Of a stretch of 13,608 nt of DNA, positions 6,760 through 13,592 are shown piece after piece. The translations under genes were made by a program, and so were the position numbers. Numbering within the stretch: the first letter of the stretch is position 1; each line of letters starts with the position of its first letter. Under the pieces are notes generated by a model. That model worked only from the letters and a program-made list of their open reading frames with translations. It had not been told where the DNA came from and searched no databases. Source of the stretch: Candidatus Dormiibacterota bacterium (lineage in GTDB: Bacteria; Chloroflexota; Dormibacteria; Aeolococcales; Bog-877); assembly GCA_003135035.1 (NCBI GenBank), contig PLDE01000145.1, forward strand, positions 1 to 13,608, in the 5' to 3' direction.

Positions 6760-8223
6760 GTGACAGATCCTCAGATCACTTTCGGTACCGATGGGTGGCG
6801 GGCCGTGGTGGCCGATGACTTCACCTACGCCAACGTGCGCGCGGTGACCCAGGCGGTCGCTCAGTACCTGGCTGCCGCCCCCAGCGACGGCGCGGTAGTG
6901 GTCGGGCACGACACGCGCTTTTCGGCCGAGCTGTTCGCCCGCGAGGTGGCTCGCGTCCTGGCCGCCAACTCCCGCCATGTGCTGCTCAGCGACCGGCCCA
7001 GCCCGACCCAGGTGTCGGCCTGGCTGGTCGTCGACCGGAAGGCTCTCGGTGGAGTGGTGGTGACGGCGAGTCACAACCCGCCCGAGTTCAACGGACTCAA
7101 GTACAAGCCCGACTACGGCGGGTCGGCGTCCCCTGAGGTGATCAGCAAGCTGGAGGAGGAGCTCGCCCTGGTGCTCGAGAACGACTCGGTGCGCACCATG
7201 GCCATCGATGAGGCGATCGCCCAGGGTCTGGTCGAGCTGATCGATCCGCGCCCCTCATATCGGATCCAGATCGGACGTCTGGTCGAGCTCGAGGCGATCA
7301 AGCAGGCCGGCCTGCACATCCTGCACGACCCCATGTACGGATCGGGATCGGGCTATGTCGCGGACCTCCTCGACGGGGGCGCGACCGAGGTGACCCAGCT
7401 CCACTCGGAACGCAACCCCGGCTTCGGCGGTCTTCACCCCGAGCCGATCCCGCCCAACACCGACGAGGCGGCGGCGGCTCTCCGGGCGGGCGGCTTCGAC
7501 CTGGGCATCGTCAACGACGGGGACGCCGACCGAGTCGGGATCTTCGATGAGAAGGGGGACTTTGTCGATCAGCTCGAGGTGGCCACCCTGCTGCTGTGGC
7601 ACCTCTGCGAGAACCGCGGGCTCCGGGGCCCGGTGGTGCGCTCGCTGACCATGACCCGTCGTCTCGACATCCTCGGCCAGCGCTACGGCTGCGAGGTGGA
7701 GGAGCTGCCCGTGGGCTTCAAGCACCTGGGTACCAGGATGCGCGAGCTCGACGCCTTGTTCGCCGCCGAGGAGTCAGGAGGCTTCGGCTTCCGGGGTCAC
7801 ATACCCGAGCGGGACGGGATCCTGAGTGGACTCTTCTTCGCCGAGATGATCGTGATGTCGGGCAGCTCACTGAGCCAGATCCGGCAGCGAGTGGCCGACC
7901 TGGTGGGGCCGCACGCCTACGCGCGAAGAGATCACCGTCTGCCCCGGGAGGGATACCAGGCCGCTCGGGAGAGACTGATCGAACGCATGGAGAAAGAACC
8001 CCCGGAGCGGGTCGGAGAGGAACGGATCACCAAGACGAGGACTGACGACGGCTACAAGTACTGGCTCGGTGAGGACTCCTGGGTCTTGGTCCGAATGTCC
8101 GGCACCGAGCCGCTGATGCGCGTCTACTGCGAGTCGACCACTCCCGAGCGGGTGCAGCGGCTGCTCAACGATTTCGGGGGTGAGTTGGGCCTCATCGACG
8201 CGGGTGCAAGCCACCATGGTTGA
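6760..8223 (+). CDS. Phosphomannomutase/phosphoglucomutase family phosphohexomutase
   Basis: Alpha-D-phosphohexomutase that interconverts the 6- and 1-phosphates of mannose and/or glucose through a phosphoserine; cytosolic and Mg2+-dependent. Counting from the GTG at 6760 (487 aa): FGTDGWRAVVADDFT near the N-terminus (about 8-22), the active-site loop TASHNPPEFNG (102-112) with Ser104, the metal loop DGDADRVG (253-260), the sugar-binding loop EESGGFGFRG (337-346), and the phosphate-binding loop RMSGTEPLMR (445-454). A GTG at 6757 is also in frame, but GGGAG at 6748-6752 is better spaced for 6760. Its end overlaps the cupin start by 8 bases. Beside a mannose-1-P guanylyltransferase, supply of mannose-1-P is the likely role. 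The sequence cannot exclude glucose-1-P. Confidence 0.95.
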   Translation: MTDPQITFGTDGWRAVVADDFTYANVRAVTQAVAQYLAAAPSDGAVVVGHDTRFSAELFAREVARVLAANSRHVLLSDRPSPTQVSAWLVVDRKALGGVVVTASHNPPEFNGLKYKPDYGGSASPEVISKLEEELALVLENDSVRTMAIDEAIAQGLVELIDPRPSYRIQIGRLVELEAIKQAGLHILHDPMYGSGSGYVADLLDGGATEVTQLHSERNPGFGGLHPEPIPPNTDEAAAALRAGGFDLGIVNDGDADRVGIFDEKGDFVDQLEVATLLLWHLCENRGLRGPVVRSLTMTRRLDILGQRYGCEVEELPVGFKHLGTRMRELDALFAAEESGGFGFRGHIPERDGILSGLFFAEMIVMSGSSLSQIRQRVADLVGPHAYARRDHRLPREGYQAARERLIERMEKEPPERVGEERITKTRTDDGYKYWLGEDSWVLVRMSGTEPLMRVYCESTTPERVQRLLNDFGGELGLIDAGASHHG

Positions 8224-8602
8224 GTCCGAGGACAACCACCAGCCGGAGCGTTGGGTCGAGAAGCCCTGGGGGTACGAGATCTGGTTCGCGGTGACCGACC
8301 GCTATGCCGGCAAGATCATCCACATTGCGGCCGGCCACGAGCTGAGCCTGCAATACCACGAGCGCAAGGACGAGTCGATCTACGTTCTCTCCGGGAGGAT
8401 GGAGTTGGAGCTCGACGACGAGCAGGCGGAGCTGCAGACGATGGAGTTGGGCCCGGGCCAGTGTCAGCACATCGGAGTCGGTCAGCGCCACCGGATGCGG
8501 GCGCTCGAAGACACGGAACTCTGCGAAGTTTCAACTCCCGATCTGGATGACGTGGTCCGCTTGCAGGACCGCTATGGTCGGGTCGATCCCCCGAGCGACT
8601 GA
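8216..8602 (+). CDS. Single-domain cupin, phosphomannose isomerase type II-like
   Basis: Small cupin of 128 aa resembling the C-terminal domain of type II phosphomannose isomerase/guanylyltransferases and stand-alone mannose-6-phosphate isomerase-like cupins. RWVEKPWGYEIWF (12-24) is the entry motif of that group. Cupin motif 1 reads G40...Q46-Y-H48...E53...G60, where Gln replaces the first metal-binding His. Motif 2 is G81...G89..H92. Probable metal ligands are therefore Q46, H48, E53 and H92. The ATG at 8216 overlaps the end of the mutase gene (stop at 8221-8223), implying coupled translation; an earlier in-frame GTG at 8180 lies inside the mutase gene and adds no conserved residues. If it is an active isomerase, the three genes would give fructose-6-P to GDP-mannose. 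A binding or regulatory role is also possible. Confidence 0.86.
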   Translation: MVESEDNHQPERWVEKPWGYEIWFAVTDRYAGKIIHIAAGHELSLQYHERKDESIYVLSGRMELELDDEQAELQTMELGPGQCQHIGVGQRHRMRALEDTELCEVSTPDLDDVVRLQDRYGRVDPPSD

Positions 8603-8681
8603 CCACCTCGTCAGTTGCGGTCAGCGAGGGGAGAGGGCGCGAGGATCACCGTCGACCGCTTTGAGATCCCGCCTTTCCCCC

Positions 8682-8705
8682 AATATCCACAGGTGAACGT
8701 GGAAA
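8682..8705 (+). repeat. Inverted repeat resembling two facing DnaA boxes
   Basis: ATATCCACA at 8682-8690 differs by one base from the DnaA box TTATCCACA. A few bases on, CGTGGAAAA at about 8696-8704 reads TTTTCCACG on the other strand, another near match. The core is TCCAC facing GTGGA across 8 bases. It could be a protein-binding operator or chance. It lies in the 185-base gap between the cupin and the membrane protein, with no replication gene nearby. Confidence 0.25.
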
Positions 8706-8731
8706 ACTCAGCCGTGGAGTCAGCGACCTGA

Positions 8732-8761
8732 GCAGCCGCCCCCGGGGAGCGGCGGCGCTGC
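8732..8761 (+). terminator. Strong GC hairpin between cupin and membrane-protein genes
   Basis: GCAGCCGCC at 8732-8740 can pair with GGCGGCGCTGC at 8751-8761 (two bulged bases) around a 10-base loop that itself contains CCCCGGGG. It sits about 130 bases after the cupin stop and 26 bases before the membrane-protein start. No T-run follows. It may end the sugar-nucleotide message, but it also lies in a frame open to the membrane-protein gene, so it could be coding. Confidence 0.25.
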
Positions 8762-8787
8762 GCCAGGAGGCCGAGACGGGACTCGGC

Positions 8788-9567
8788 GTGGCTCCCTTTG
8801 AGCGCCAGCTGGAACTCCATCTGTCCCCGCCCCGAGTGGTGCCTTTTTCTCTGGCCGCGGCCGCCGTCTGCGGCCTCTCCGGGCTCGGTATCCTGCCTCT
8901 GGTAGCCGTCGTTGGGCTTGATGTCGGGGCCGCTCTCTGCTACCTGGTGGCGTTGCGCTCCGCACTGCCGCGCTGGCCCGAGCTGCCCTGGCGGCGACTC
9001 CACTTCCTCAGCGGGATGCGGCCGGCGGCGCTTCCTCTGGCCGGATTCGTCTCGGCGGCGATCGCCCTGGCGGAGCAACCCGGCTTGCCGGGATTGGCGC
9101 TCGTGCCCCTCTGGGTGTTGCTGATGCTCACCGTCTGCCCCTGGCTCGAGGTTGCCGAGGAGAGGCGCTCTTCACTGCGCTGGGGACCCAGCGTGCTGGC
9201 ACTTCTGGCGATCTCCATCCCTCTGCCCCTCTTCATCCTGGCCATGAGCCCGTCGGTGGCCGCGCCGGTACGGGCGGCGGTGGTCGCGCTGGCGGTGCTG
9301 GTGCCCAGCTGGCGGCTGATCAGCCTGACCTGCCGCGACGACCGGCTGGCCTGGTCCCGCTCGCTGACTGTGGCAATCGTGCTGGGGGCAGCGGCCGGCG
9401 CGACGGCAATGCTCCGGGTGCCGATCCCACTTCTGCCGGTGGCCCTGCTGCTGGGTTGGTATGGCCTGACCGGAGTCGTCAGCCAGCACGACCGCCGCTC
9501 GATCGGAATCTTCGCCGTCTTCGTCGTGGTGGCGGCGGTCATTCTGGCGGTGGGCCACCCGCTCTGA
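8788..9567 (+). CDS. Multi-pass integral membrane protein, unassigned
   Basis: I do not recognise the family with confidence. The 259 aa product is very hydrophobic, with about eight or nine likely membrane segments at roughly 17-36, 38-56, 79-95, 100-119, 133-153, 159-175, 192-208, 212-231 and 238-256. Short Arg-rich loops (RWPELPWRR at 62-70, EERRSS at 124-129, HDRRS at 234-238) separate them and suggest inside-facing turns. No catalytic or transport signature stands out. The GTG at 8788 has no clear ribosome-binding site. The frame is open upstream to a TGA at 8662, but contains no ATG, GTG or TTG, so a longer form would need a non-standard start. It stands alone, 185 bases from the cupin and 203 from the aminotransferase. 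Confidence 0.68.
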   Translation: MAPFERQLELHLSPPRVVPFSLAAAAVCGLSGLGILPLVAVVGLDVGAALCYLVALRSALPRWPELPWRRLHFLSGMRPAALPLAGFVSAAIALAEQPGLPGLALVPLWVLLMLTVCPWLEVAEERRSSLRWGPSVLALLAISIPLPLFILAMSPSVAAPVRAAVVALAVLVPSWRLISLTCRDDRLAWSRSLTVAIVLGAAAGATAMLRVPIPLLPVALLLGWYGLTGVVSQHDRRSIGIFAVFVVVAAVILAVGHPL

Positions 9568-9698
9568 TCGGGGTGACCCATCGGCGGCAAAGGATGTACC
9601 GTGGGTTGCCTATGCGAACAGCCTCCTTGGGAAGTTGGTGGGACGCGGATGGACTGCCGCCGCCGCTGAGCTCGCGCTAAGCGCTGACCGGTTCGCTC

Positions 9699-9722
9699 GG
9701 GGGCTCGCCCGCTTGAGCCCCC
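9699..9722 (+). terminator. Perfect 8-bp hairpin upstream of the aminotransferase gene
   Basis: GGGGGCTC at 9699-9706 pairs exactly with GAGCCCCC at 9715-9722 around an 8-base loop. It lies 132 bases after the membrane-protein stop and 48 bases before the aminotransferase ATG. No T-run follows. It may stop read-through from the membrane-protein gene or form a leader structure of the aminotransferase message. Confidence 0.4.
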
Positions 9723-9757
9723 ACCGACATTCAGTCCCAAGGTCACTCATGCAGCTC

Positions 9758-9764
9758 GAGGAGG
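9758..9764 (+). promoter_or_regulatory. Strong ribosome-binding site of the aminotransferase gene
   Basis: GAGGAGG is a near-perfect Shine-Dalgarno sequence 6 bases before the ATG at 9771. It fixes this start and is among the strongest sites in the window. Confidence 0.8.
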
Positions 9765-9770
9765 CTTCCC

Positions 9771-11114
9771 ATGGCTACAACTCTTTCCCAATCTGAGCTA
9801 AGGACGAGCGCCGCCGAGGGCGGCACAGCGGAGCAATGGCGGGAGCGCGATCGCCGCTCGGTGGCTTCGGTGTGGTCCCGCTACACCGATCTCGTGGTGA
9901 GCTCGGCCGAGGGCTCTTACCTGATCGACGTCGAGGGCCGGCGCTACCTCGACTTCGCCTGCGGTATCGCGGTCACCAGTCTGGGCCACCGTCACCCCGA
10001 CGTGACGGCGGCGGTGCATCGCCAGCTGGATCGCTACTGGCACACCAGCATCGTGACCCAGAGCGTGGTCATGACCGAGGCGGCGGAGCGGGTGGCCGCC
10101 ATCTGCCCCGAACCCTTGGATGTGGTGTTCTTCGCCAACTCCGGGGCCGAGGTGGTCGATGGGTCGCTCAAATTGGCCCGGCGCTCAACCGGCCGTCAGG
10201 GCATCATCTGCTTCCGGGGCGGCTTCCACGGCCGAACCTTCGGGGCGATGAGCGTGACTACCAGCAAGGCCCTCTATCGATCGCAGTACGGGCCGCTGGT
10301 GCCGGGCGTGTATGTGACCCCCTACCCCTACTGCTACCGCGTCTGCGAGCACGCCCCGGGAGAGCCCTGTCCGATCGCGGCTGGGGTCGAGCTGGAACGC
10401 CTCTTCCACCAGGTTGTTCCCGCCGATGAGGTGGCCGCCATCCTGGTCGAACCGATCCAGGGGGAAGGTGGCTATGTCGTACCACCCACCGGATTCCTGT
10501 CGACGCTGCGGAGGATCTGCGACGAGCACGGCATTCTGCTCATCTGCGACGAGATCCAGACTGGGGTGGCCCGGACCGGACGCTGGCTGGCGGTTGACCA
10601 CGAGCAGGTGGTTCCGGACATCGTGACCCTGGCCAAAGCTCTGGGGAGTGGACTCCCCGTGGGCGCCATCGTGTCCAGTCACCGCCTGATGGACCGCTGG
10701 GAGTCGGGTAGTCACGGCAGCACCTTTGGCGGCAACCCCGTTGTCGGGGCCGCGGTAATCGCCACCCTCGAGGTGATTGAGCGCGACCAGTTGATCGACC
10801 GAGCCGCCGCTCTGGGCGAGGCCATTCGGGCGCGGATCACGGCCTGGCAGACGGCAGGCCACGGGCCGTCCGACCTCCGCGGTCGAGGAGCCCTGATCGG
10901 GATGGAGTTCCTGGACGACCAAGACCGACCGGACACCCACCGTGTCACCCAGATCAAGCACCGGGCACTCGAGGCCGGCCTCGTGGTCCTCTCCTGTGGC
11001 ATCGATGACAACGTGATCCGGCTCCTGCCTCCGCTCACCGTGAGCGACTCCGAGCTGGCCGAGGGACTCGACATCCTCGAGGCGGCTGTGGTGGAGACCG
11101 GGAGGGCTCGATGA
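9771..11114 (+). CDS. Class III PLP aminotransferase, 4-aminobutyrate transaminase-like
   Basis: PLP-dependent class III (omega-)aminotransferase, 447 aa, likely moving the terminal amino group of 4-aminobutyrate or a similar omega-amino acid to 2-oxoglutarate or pyruvate. Motifs: YLDFACGIAVTSLGHRHP (59-76), FFANSGAEVVDGSLKLAR (120-137, phosphate-binding turn), FHGRTFGAMS (152-161), ILVEPIQGEGG (224-234), LLICDEIQTGVARTG (256-270) with the PLP-ring Asp260, TLAKALGSGLP (286-296) with the Schiff-base Lys289, and HGSTFGGNP (315-323). A small insert with three cysteines, C188, C192 and C200, follows TPYPY. This kind of insert is seen in a GabT-like branch that includes archaeal enzymes, some of which act as racemases. 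The ATGA overlap with a downstream aldehyde dehydrogenase supports a GABA-type pathway, but beta-alanine, taurine or polyamine derivatives remain possible. Confidence 0.9.
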   Translation: MATTLSQSELRTSAAEGGTAEQWRERDRRSVASVWSRYTDLVVSSAEGSYLIDVEGRRYLDFACGIAVTSLGHRHPDVTAAVHRQLDRYWHTSIVTQSVVMTEAAERVAAICPEPLDVVFFANSGAEVVDGSLKLARRSTGRQGIICFRGGFHGRTFGAMSVTTSKALYRSQYGPLVPGVYVTPYPYCYRVCEHAPGEPCPIAAGVELERLFHQVVPADEVAAILVEPIQGEGGYVVPPTGFLSTLRRICDEHGILLICDEIQTGVARTGRWLAVDHEQVVPDIVTLAKALGSGLPVGAIVSSHRLMDRWESGSHGSTFGGNPVVGAAVIATLEVIERDQLIDRAAALGEAIRARITAWQTAGHGPSDLRGRGALIGMEFLDDQDRPDTHRVTQIKHRALEAGLVVLSCGIDDNVIRLLPPLTVSDSELAEGLDILEAAVVETGRAR

Positions 11115-12598
11115 CTACGACCGAGGCGGCCACAGCTCGCACCTACGGCAACCTGATTGGCGCGGGGTGGCGGGAGCCCAGCGGAGGCCAGACCTTCGAA
11201 TCGATCAACCCCGCCCGGCGTTCCGAGGTCATCGGCCATTTCGCCAGGGGCACCGCGGAGGACGTCGAGCTGGCCGTGCGTGCTGCTTCGGCAGCGCAGC
11301 CAGATTGGGCGCGGACCCCGGTTCCGGCTCGCGCCGAGATCCTGGCCCGGGCCGGGCGAATCCTCGAGGAGAGGAAGGAGGAGCTGGCCCAGCTCATGAC
11401 CAGAGAGATGGGCAAGGTACTCACCGAGGCGCGTGGCGATGTCCAGGAGGGCATCGACATGGCCAAGTACATGGCCGGCCAGGGGCGCAACCCGGTTGGG
11501 GAGGTGGTCCCCAGCGAACTCCGTCAGAAGCGCGCCTTCGCGGAGCGAGTCCCTATCGGCGTGGTTGGCTGCATCACCCCCTGGAACTTCCCCATGGCGA
11601 TTCCCTGCTGGAAGCTGATGCCCGCCCTCCTGGCTGGGAACGCGGTCGTCTTCAAGCCCGCCGAGGACACCCCCTTGGTGGCGATCAAACTAGCCGAGAT
11701 CCTCATCGAGGCAGGTCTGCCCGCCGGGGTCTTGGGGTTGGTCACCGGTTTGGGGGAGGAGGCGGGAGCGGCCCTGGTCGAGCACCCTGGGGTGCGAGCC
11801 ATCTCCTTCACCGGCTCGGTGAAGGTGGGCCAGGAGATCGCCGCCGCCTGCGGCCGCCTGAGCAAGCGCGTCTCTTTGGAGCTGGGAGGCAAGAACGCCA
11901 TGTTGGTGAGCGCTGATGCTGACCTTGAGCTGGCCCTGGAGGGGGCCATCTGGGGAGCCTTCGGTACCACTGGTCAGCGCTGCACCGCCACCTCGCGTTT
12001 CATCGTCCAAGAGATGGTGCTGGCGTCCTTCACCGAACAGTTGGTGGCCCGCGTGCAGAAGCTGCGCCTCGGAGATGGGCTCGATCCCGAGACGGACGTG
12101 GGGCCGGTCATCAATGAGGTGCAGCTCCGCCGCATCCACGGCTACACGGAGGTCGGCCAAAAGGAGTCGGCCCGCCTCCTCACCGGTGGCAACGTCGCCA
12201 CTCGTGGGGCCTTGGCCGAGGGCAACTTCTATGAACCGACGATCTTCTCCGAGGTCGGCCCTGAGATGCGCATCGCCCAGGAGGAGATCTTCGGTCCGGT
12301 CCTGTGCATCATCCCCTTCGAAGACGACAACGAGGCAGTGGAGATCGCCAATGGGACGATCTACGGCCTGGCCGCCCAGGTCGAGAGCGGATCGCTCGAA
12401 CGAGCCGAAGCCATTGCTCATCGACTCCGGGCGGGCAGTGTCAACGTCAACGGAGGCCTCTATCACGCACCCGACTCCCCTTTCGGCGGCTACAAGCAGA
12501 GTGGCGTCGGACGTGAGATGGGCGTGCTCGGCTTCGATGAGTACACCGAAGTCAAGCTGCTGGCCTACGGGCAGCGTGAGGGCGCCGGTCAGCAGTGA
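11111..12598 (+). CDS. NAD-dependent aldehyde dehydrogenase, succinate-semialdehyde dehydrogenase-like
   Basis: ALDH-superfamily enzyme, 495 aa, that oxidises an aldehyde to its acid. All catalytic parts are present: ITPWNFP (155-161) with Asn159, FKPAEDTP (181-188), FTGSVKVG (233-240), LELGGKNA (256-263) with general base Glu257, TGQRCTATSR (287-296) with nucleophile Cys291, EEIFGPV (391-397) and PFGGYKQSGVGRE (457-469). The KPAE cofactor loop, with Glu185, is usual for NAD+ rather than NADP+ preference. The start ATG overlaps the aminotransferase stop (ATGA), with GGAGGG at 11101-11106 as ribosome-binding site. The aldehyde made by the aminotransferase is therefore probably its substrate; succinate semialdehyde is the simplest guess. 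The QRCTATSR context also occurs in 2-oxoglutarate-semialdehyde dehydrogenases, so the exact substrate is open. Confidence 0.94.
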   Translation: MTTTEAATARTYGNLIGAGWREPSGGQTFESINPARRSEVIGHFARGTAEDVELAVRAASAAQPDWARTPVPARAEILARAGRILEERKEELAQLMTREMGKVLTEARGDVQEGIDMAKYMAGQGRNPVGEVVPSELRQKRAFAERVPIGVVGCITPWNFPMAIPCWKLMPALLAGNAVVFKPAEDTPLVAIKLAEILIEAGLPAGVLGLVTGLGEEAGAALVEHPGVRAISFTGSVKVGQEIAAACGRLSKRVSLELGGKNAMLVSADADLELALEGAIWGAFGTTGQRCTATSRFIVQEMVLASFTEQLVARVQKLRLGDGLDPETDVGPVINEVQLRRIHGYTEVGQKESARLLTGGNVATRGALAEGNFYEPTIFSEVGPEMRIAQEEIFGPVLCIIPFEDDNEAVEIANGTIYGLAAQVESGSLERAEAIAHRLRAGSVNVNGGLYHAPDSPFGGYKQSGVGREMGVLGFDEYTEVKLLAYGQREGAGQQ

Positions 12599-12639
12599 GC
12601 CGCCTGACGGGCACCGTGGCGGTGGGCGGCCAAGCGGAA

Positions 12640-12645
12640 TATATT
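12640..12645 (+). promoter_or_regulatory. Possible -10 box (TATATT) for the flavin monooxygenase gene
   Basis: TATATT sits in the most AT-rich spot of the window (12638-12648), 42 bases after the aldehyde dehydrogenase stop and about 57 bases before the monooxygenase start. No -35 consensus is seen 16-18 bases upstream. Confidence 0.4.
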
Positions 12646-12701
12646 TAGAGGTCTCTAGGGCTCGGGATTGGTCTCGGCCCGAGGCACGGGGGTCTGAGCT
12701 C

Positions 12702-13592
12702 TTGGGAACAGGCGACGTCGGTTCGAGCGGGAAAATCCGGCGCCAGCTGTGGGGAGGCTCGGGCACCCCCAAGATCGCAATCGTCGGTGCCGGATTCGGC
12801 GGAATCGGTCTGGGTGCTCTTCTCAGGAGGTCCGGGATCGATACCTTCACGATCTACGACAAGGCTGACCACGTCGGGGGTACGTGGTGGCACAATCAGT
12901 ATCCCGGCGCAGAGGTGGACACGGTTTCCTACGTCTACTCCTACCCCTTCAAACCGTACGCTTGGACGCGTACCCATGCCAGGCGGCCCGAGCTACTTCG
13001 GTATCTCGAAGAGACTGTCAAGGAGTTCGACCTCCGTTCCAATCTACAACTCGGCGTCGCCGTAGAGTCGGCGGCTTGGAACGACGAGACTCACAGCTAT
13101 TCCTTGAAATTGGGTACAGGGGAGAGCGCGGACTGTCACGTGCTTGTCGCCGCTACTGGCTTTCTCAATATTCCCAAGTATCTGTCCTGGCCCGGTATGG
13201 AGAACTTCGCCGGGCCGAAATTCCACACTGCCCGATGGGAGCGTCAACACGATTTAGCCGACAAGACGATTGCGGTCGTCGGTACTGGATCAACCGCAAC
13301 TCAGGTTGTGCCCGAACTGGCCAAGATTGCCAAGAAGCTCTACCTCTTCCAGCGGCAACCGGGTTGGATAATTCCTAAGGATGAGCGCGACTACTCTCCA
13401 GAAGAGAGCGCTCGATTCCTGAATCCCGTTCACTACCGCATGGAGCGAGCCAAGTGGTTCTGGGCCACAGAGAAGAGGATCTGGAAGGGGGCTCCCTTCC
13501 GGCCTGACACCCCGGAGAACGAGATGGGCCGACAGGCCGCTCTGGCCTTCATCGACAGGGAGCTTTCGGAGTATCCCGATATCCGTAACTGA
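12702..13592 (+). CDS. Flavin-dependent Baeyer-Villiger-type monooxygenase, C-terminally truncated
   Basis: Class B flavoprotein monooxygenase that would use FAD, NADPH and O2 to insert oxygen into ketones or similar substrates. Numbering from the TTG at 12702: FAD-binding GAGFGG (29-34), the Baeyer-Villiger fingerprint GGTWWHNQYPGAEVD (59-73), ATGFLN (151-156), the second fingerprint FAGPKFHTARWE (169-180; F-x-G-x3-H-x3-W, then Glu where Pro or Asp is usual), and NADPH-binding GTGSTA (194-199). The frame stops after YPDIRN at residue 296, whereas family members run to about 500 residues or more. The second half, with the rest of the FAD domain and substrate site, is missing. The frame is open far upstream, but that part is a shadow of the dehydrogenase gene. 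TTG 12702 is the only nearby start and has no clear ribosome-binding site. It is probably a broken or frameshifted gene. Confidence 0.85.
   Translation: MGTGDVGSSGKIRRQLWGGSGTPKIAIVGAGFGGIGLGALLRRSGIDTFTIYDKADHVGGTWWHNQYPGAEVDTVSYVYSYPFKPYAWTRTHARRPELLRYLEETVKEFDLRSNLQLGVAVESAAWNDETHSYSLKLGTGESADCHVLVAATGFLNIPKYLSWPGMENFAGPKFHTARWERQHDLADKTIAVVGTGSTATQVVPELAKIAKKLYLFQRQPGWIIPKDERDYSPEESARFLNPVHYRMERAKWFWATEKRIWKGAPFRPDTPENEMGRQAALAFIDRELSEYPDIRN

Noticed and set aside
8682..8705. Replication origin suggested by DnaA-box-like sites
   Set aside because: Only two imperfect sites, no box cluster, no AT-rich unwinding region, and no dnaA, dnaN or gyr genes nearby. Kept only as a possible operator.
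9456..9593. Longer version of the small 9594-9680 frame
   Set aside because: It runs inside the membrane-protein gene in another frame and has Arg/Gly-rich shadow composition.
11916..12701. Upstream extension of the monooxygenase frame into the dehydrogenase gene
   Set aside because: The extension reads as low-complexity Ser/Arg/Pro text in a shadow frame. Conserved monooxygenase sequence begins only near 12770.
11690..12850. 386-codon open frame on the - strand across the dehydrogenase and the monooxygenase start
   Set aside because: It is opposite a clear aldehyde dehydrogenase and crosses an intergenic gap and a second gene, with no recognisable domain.
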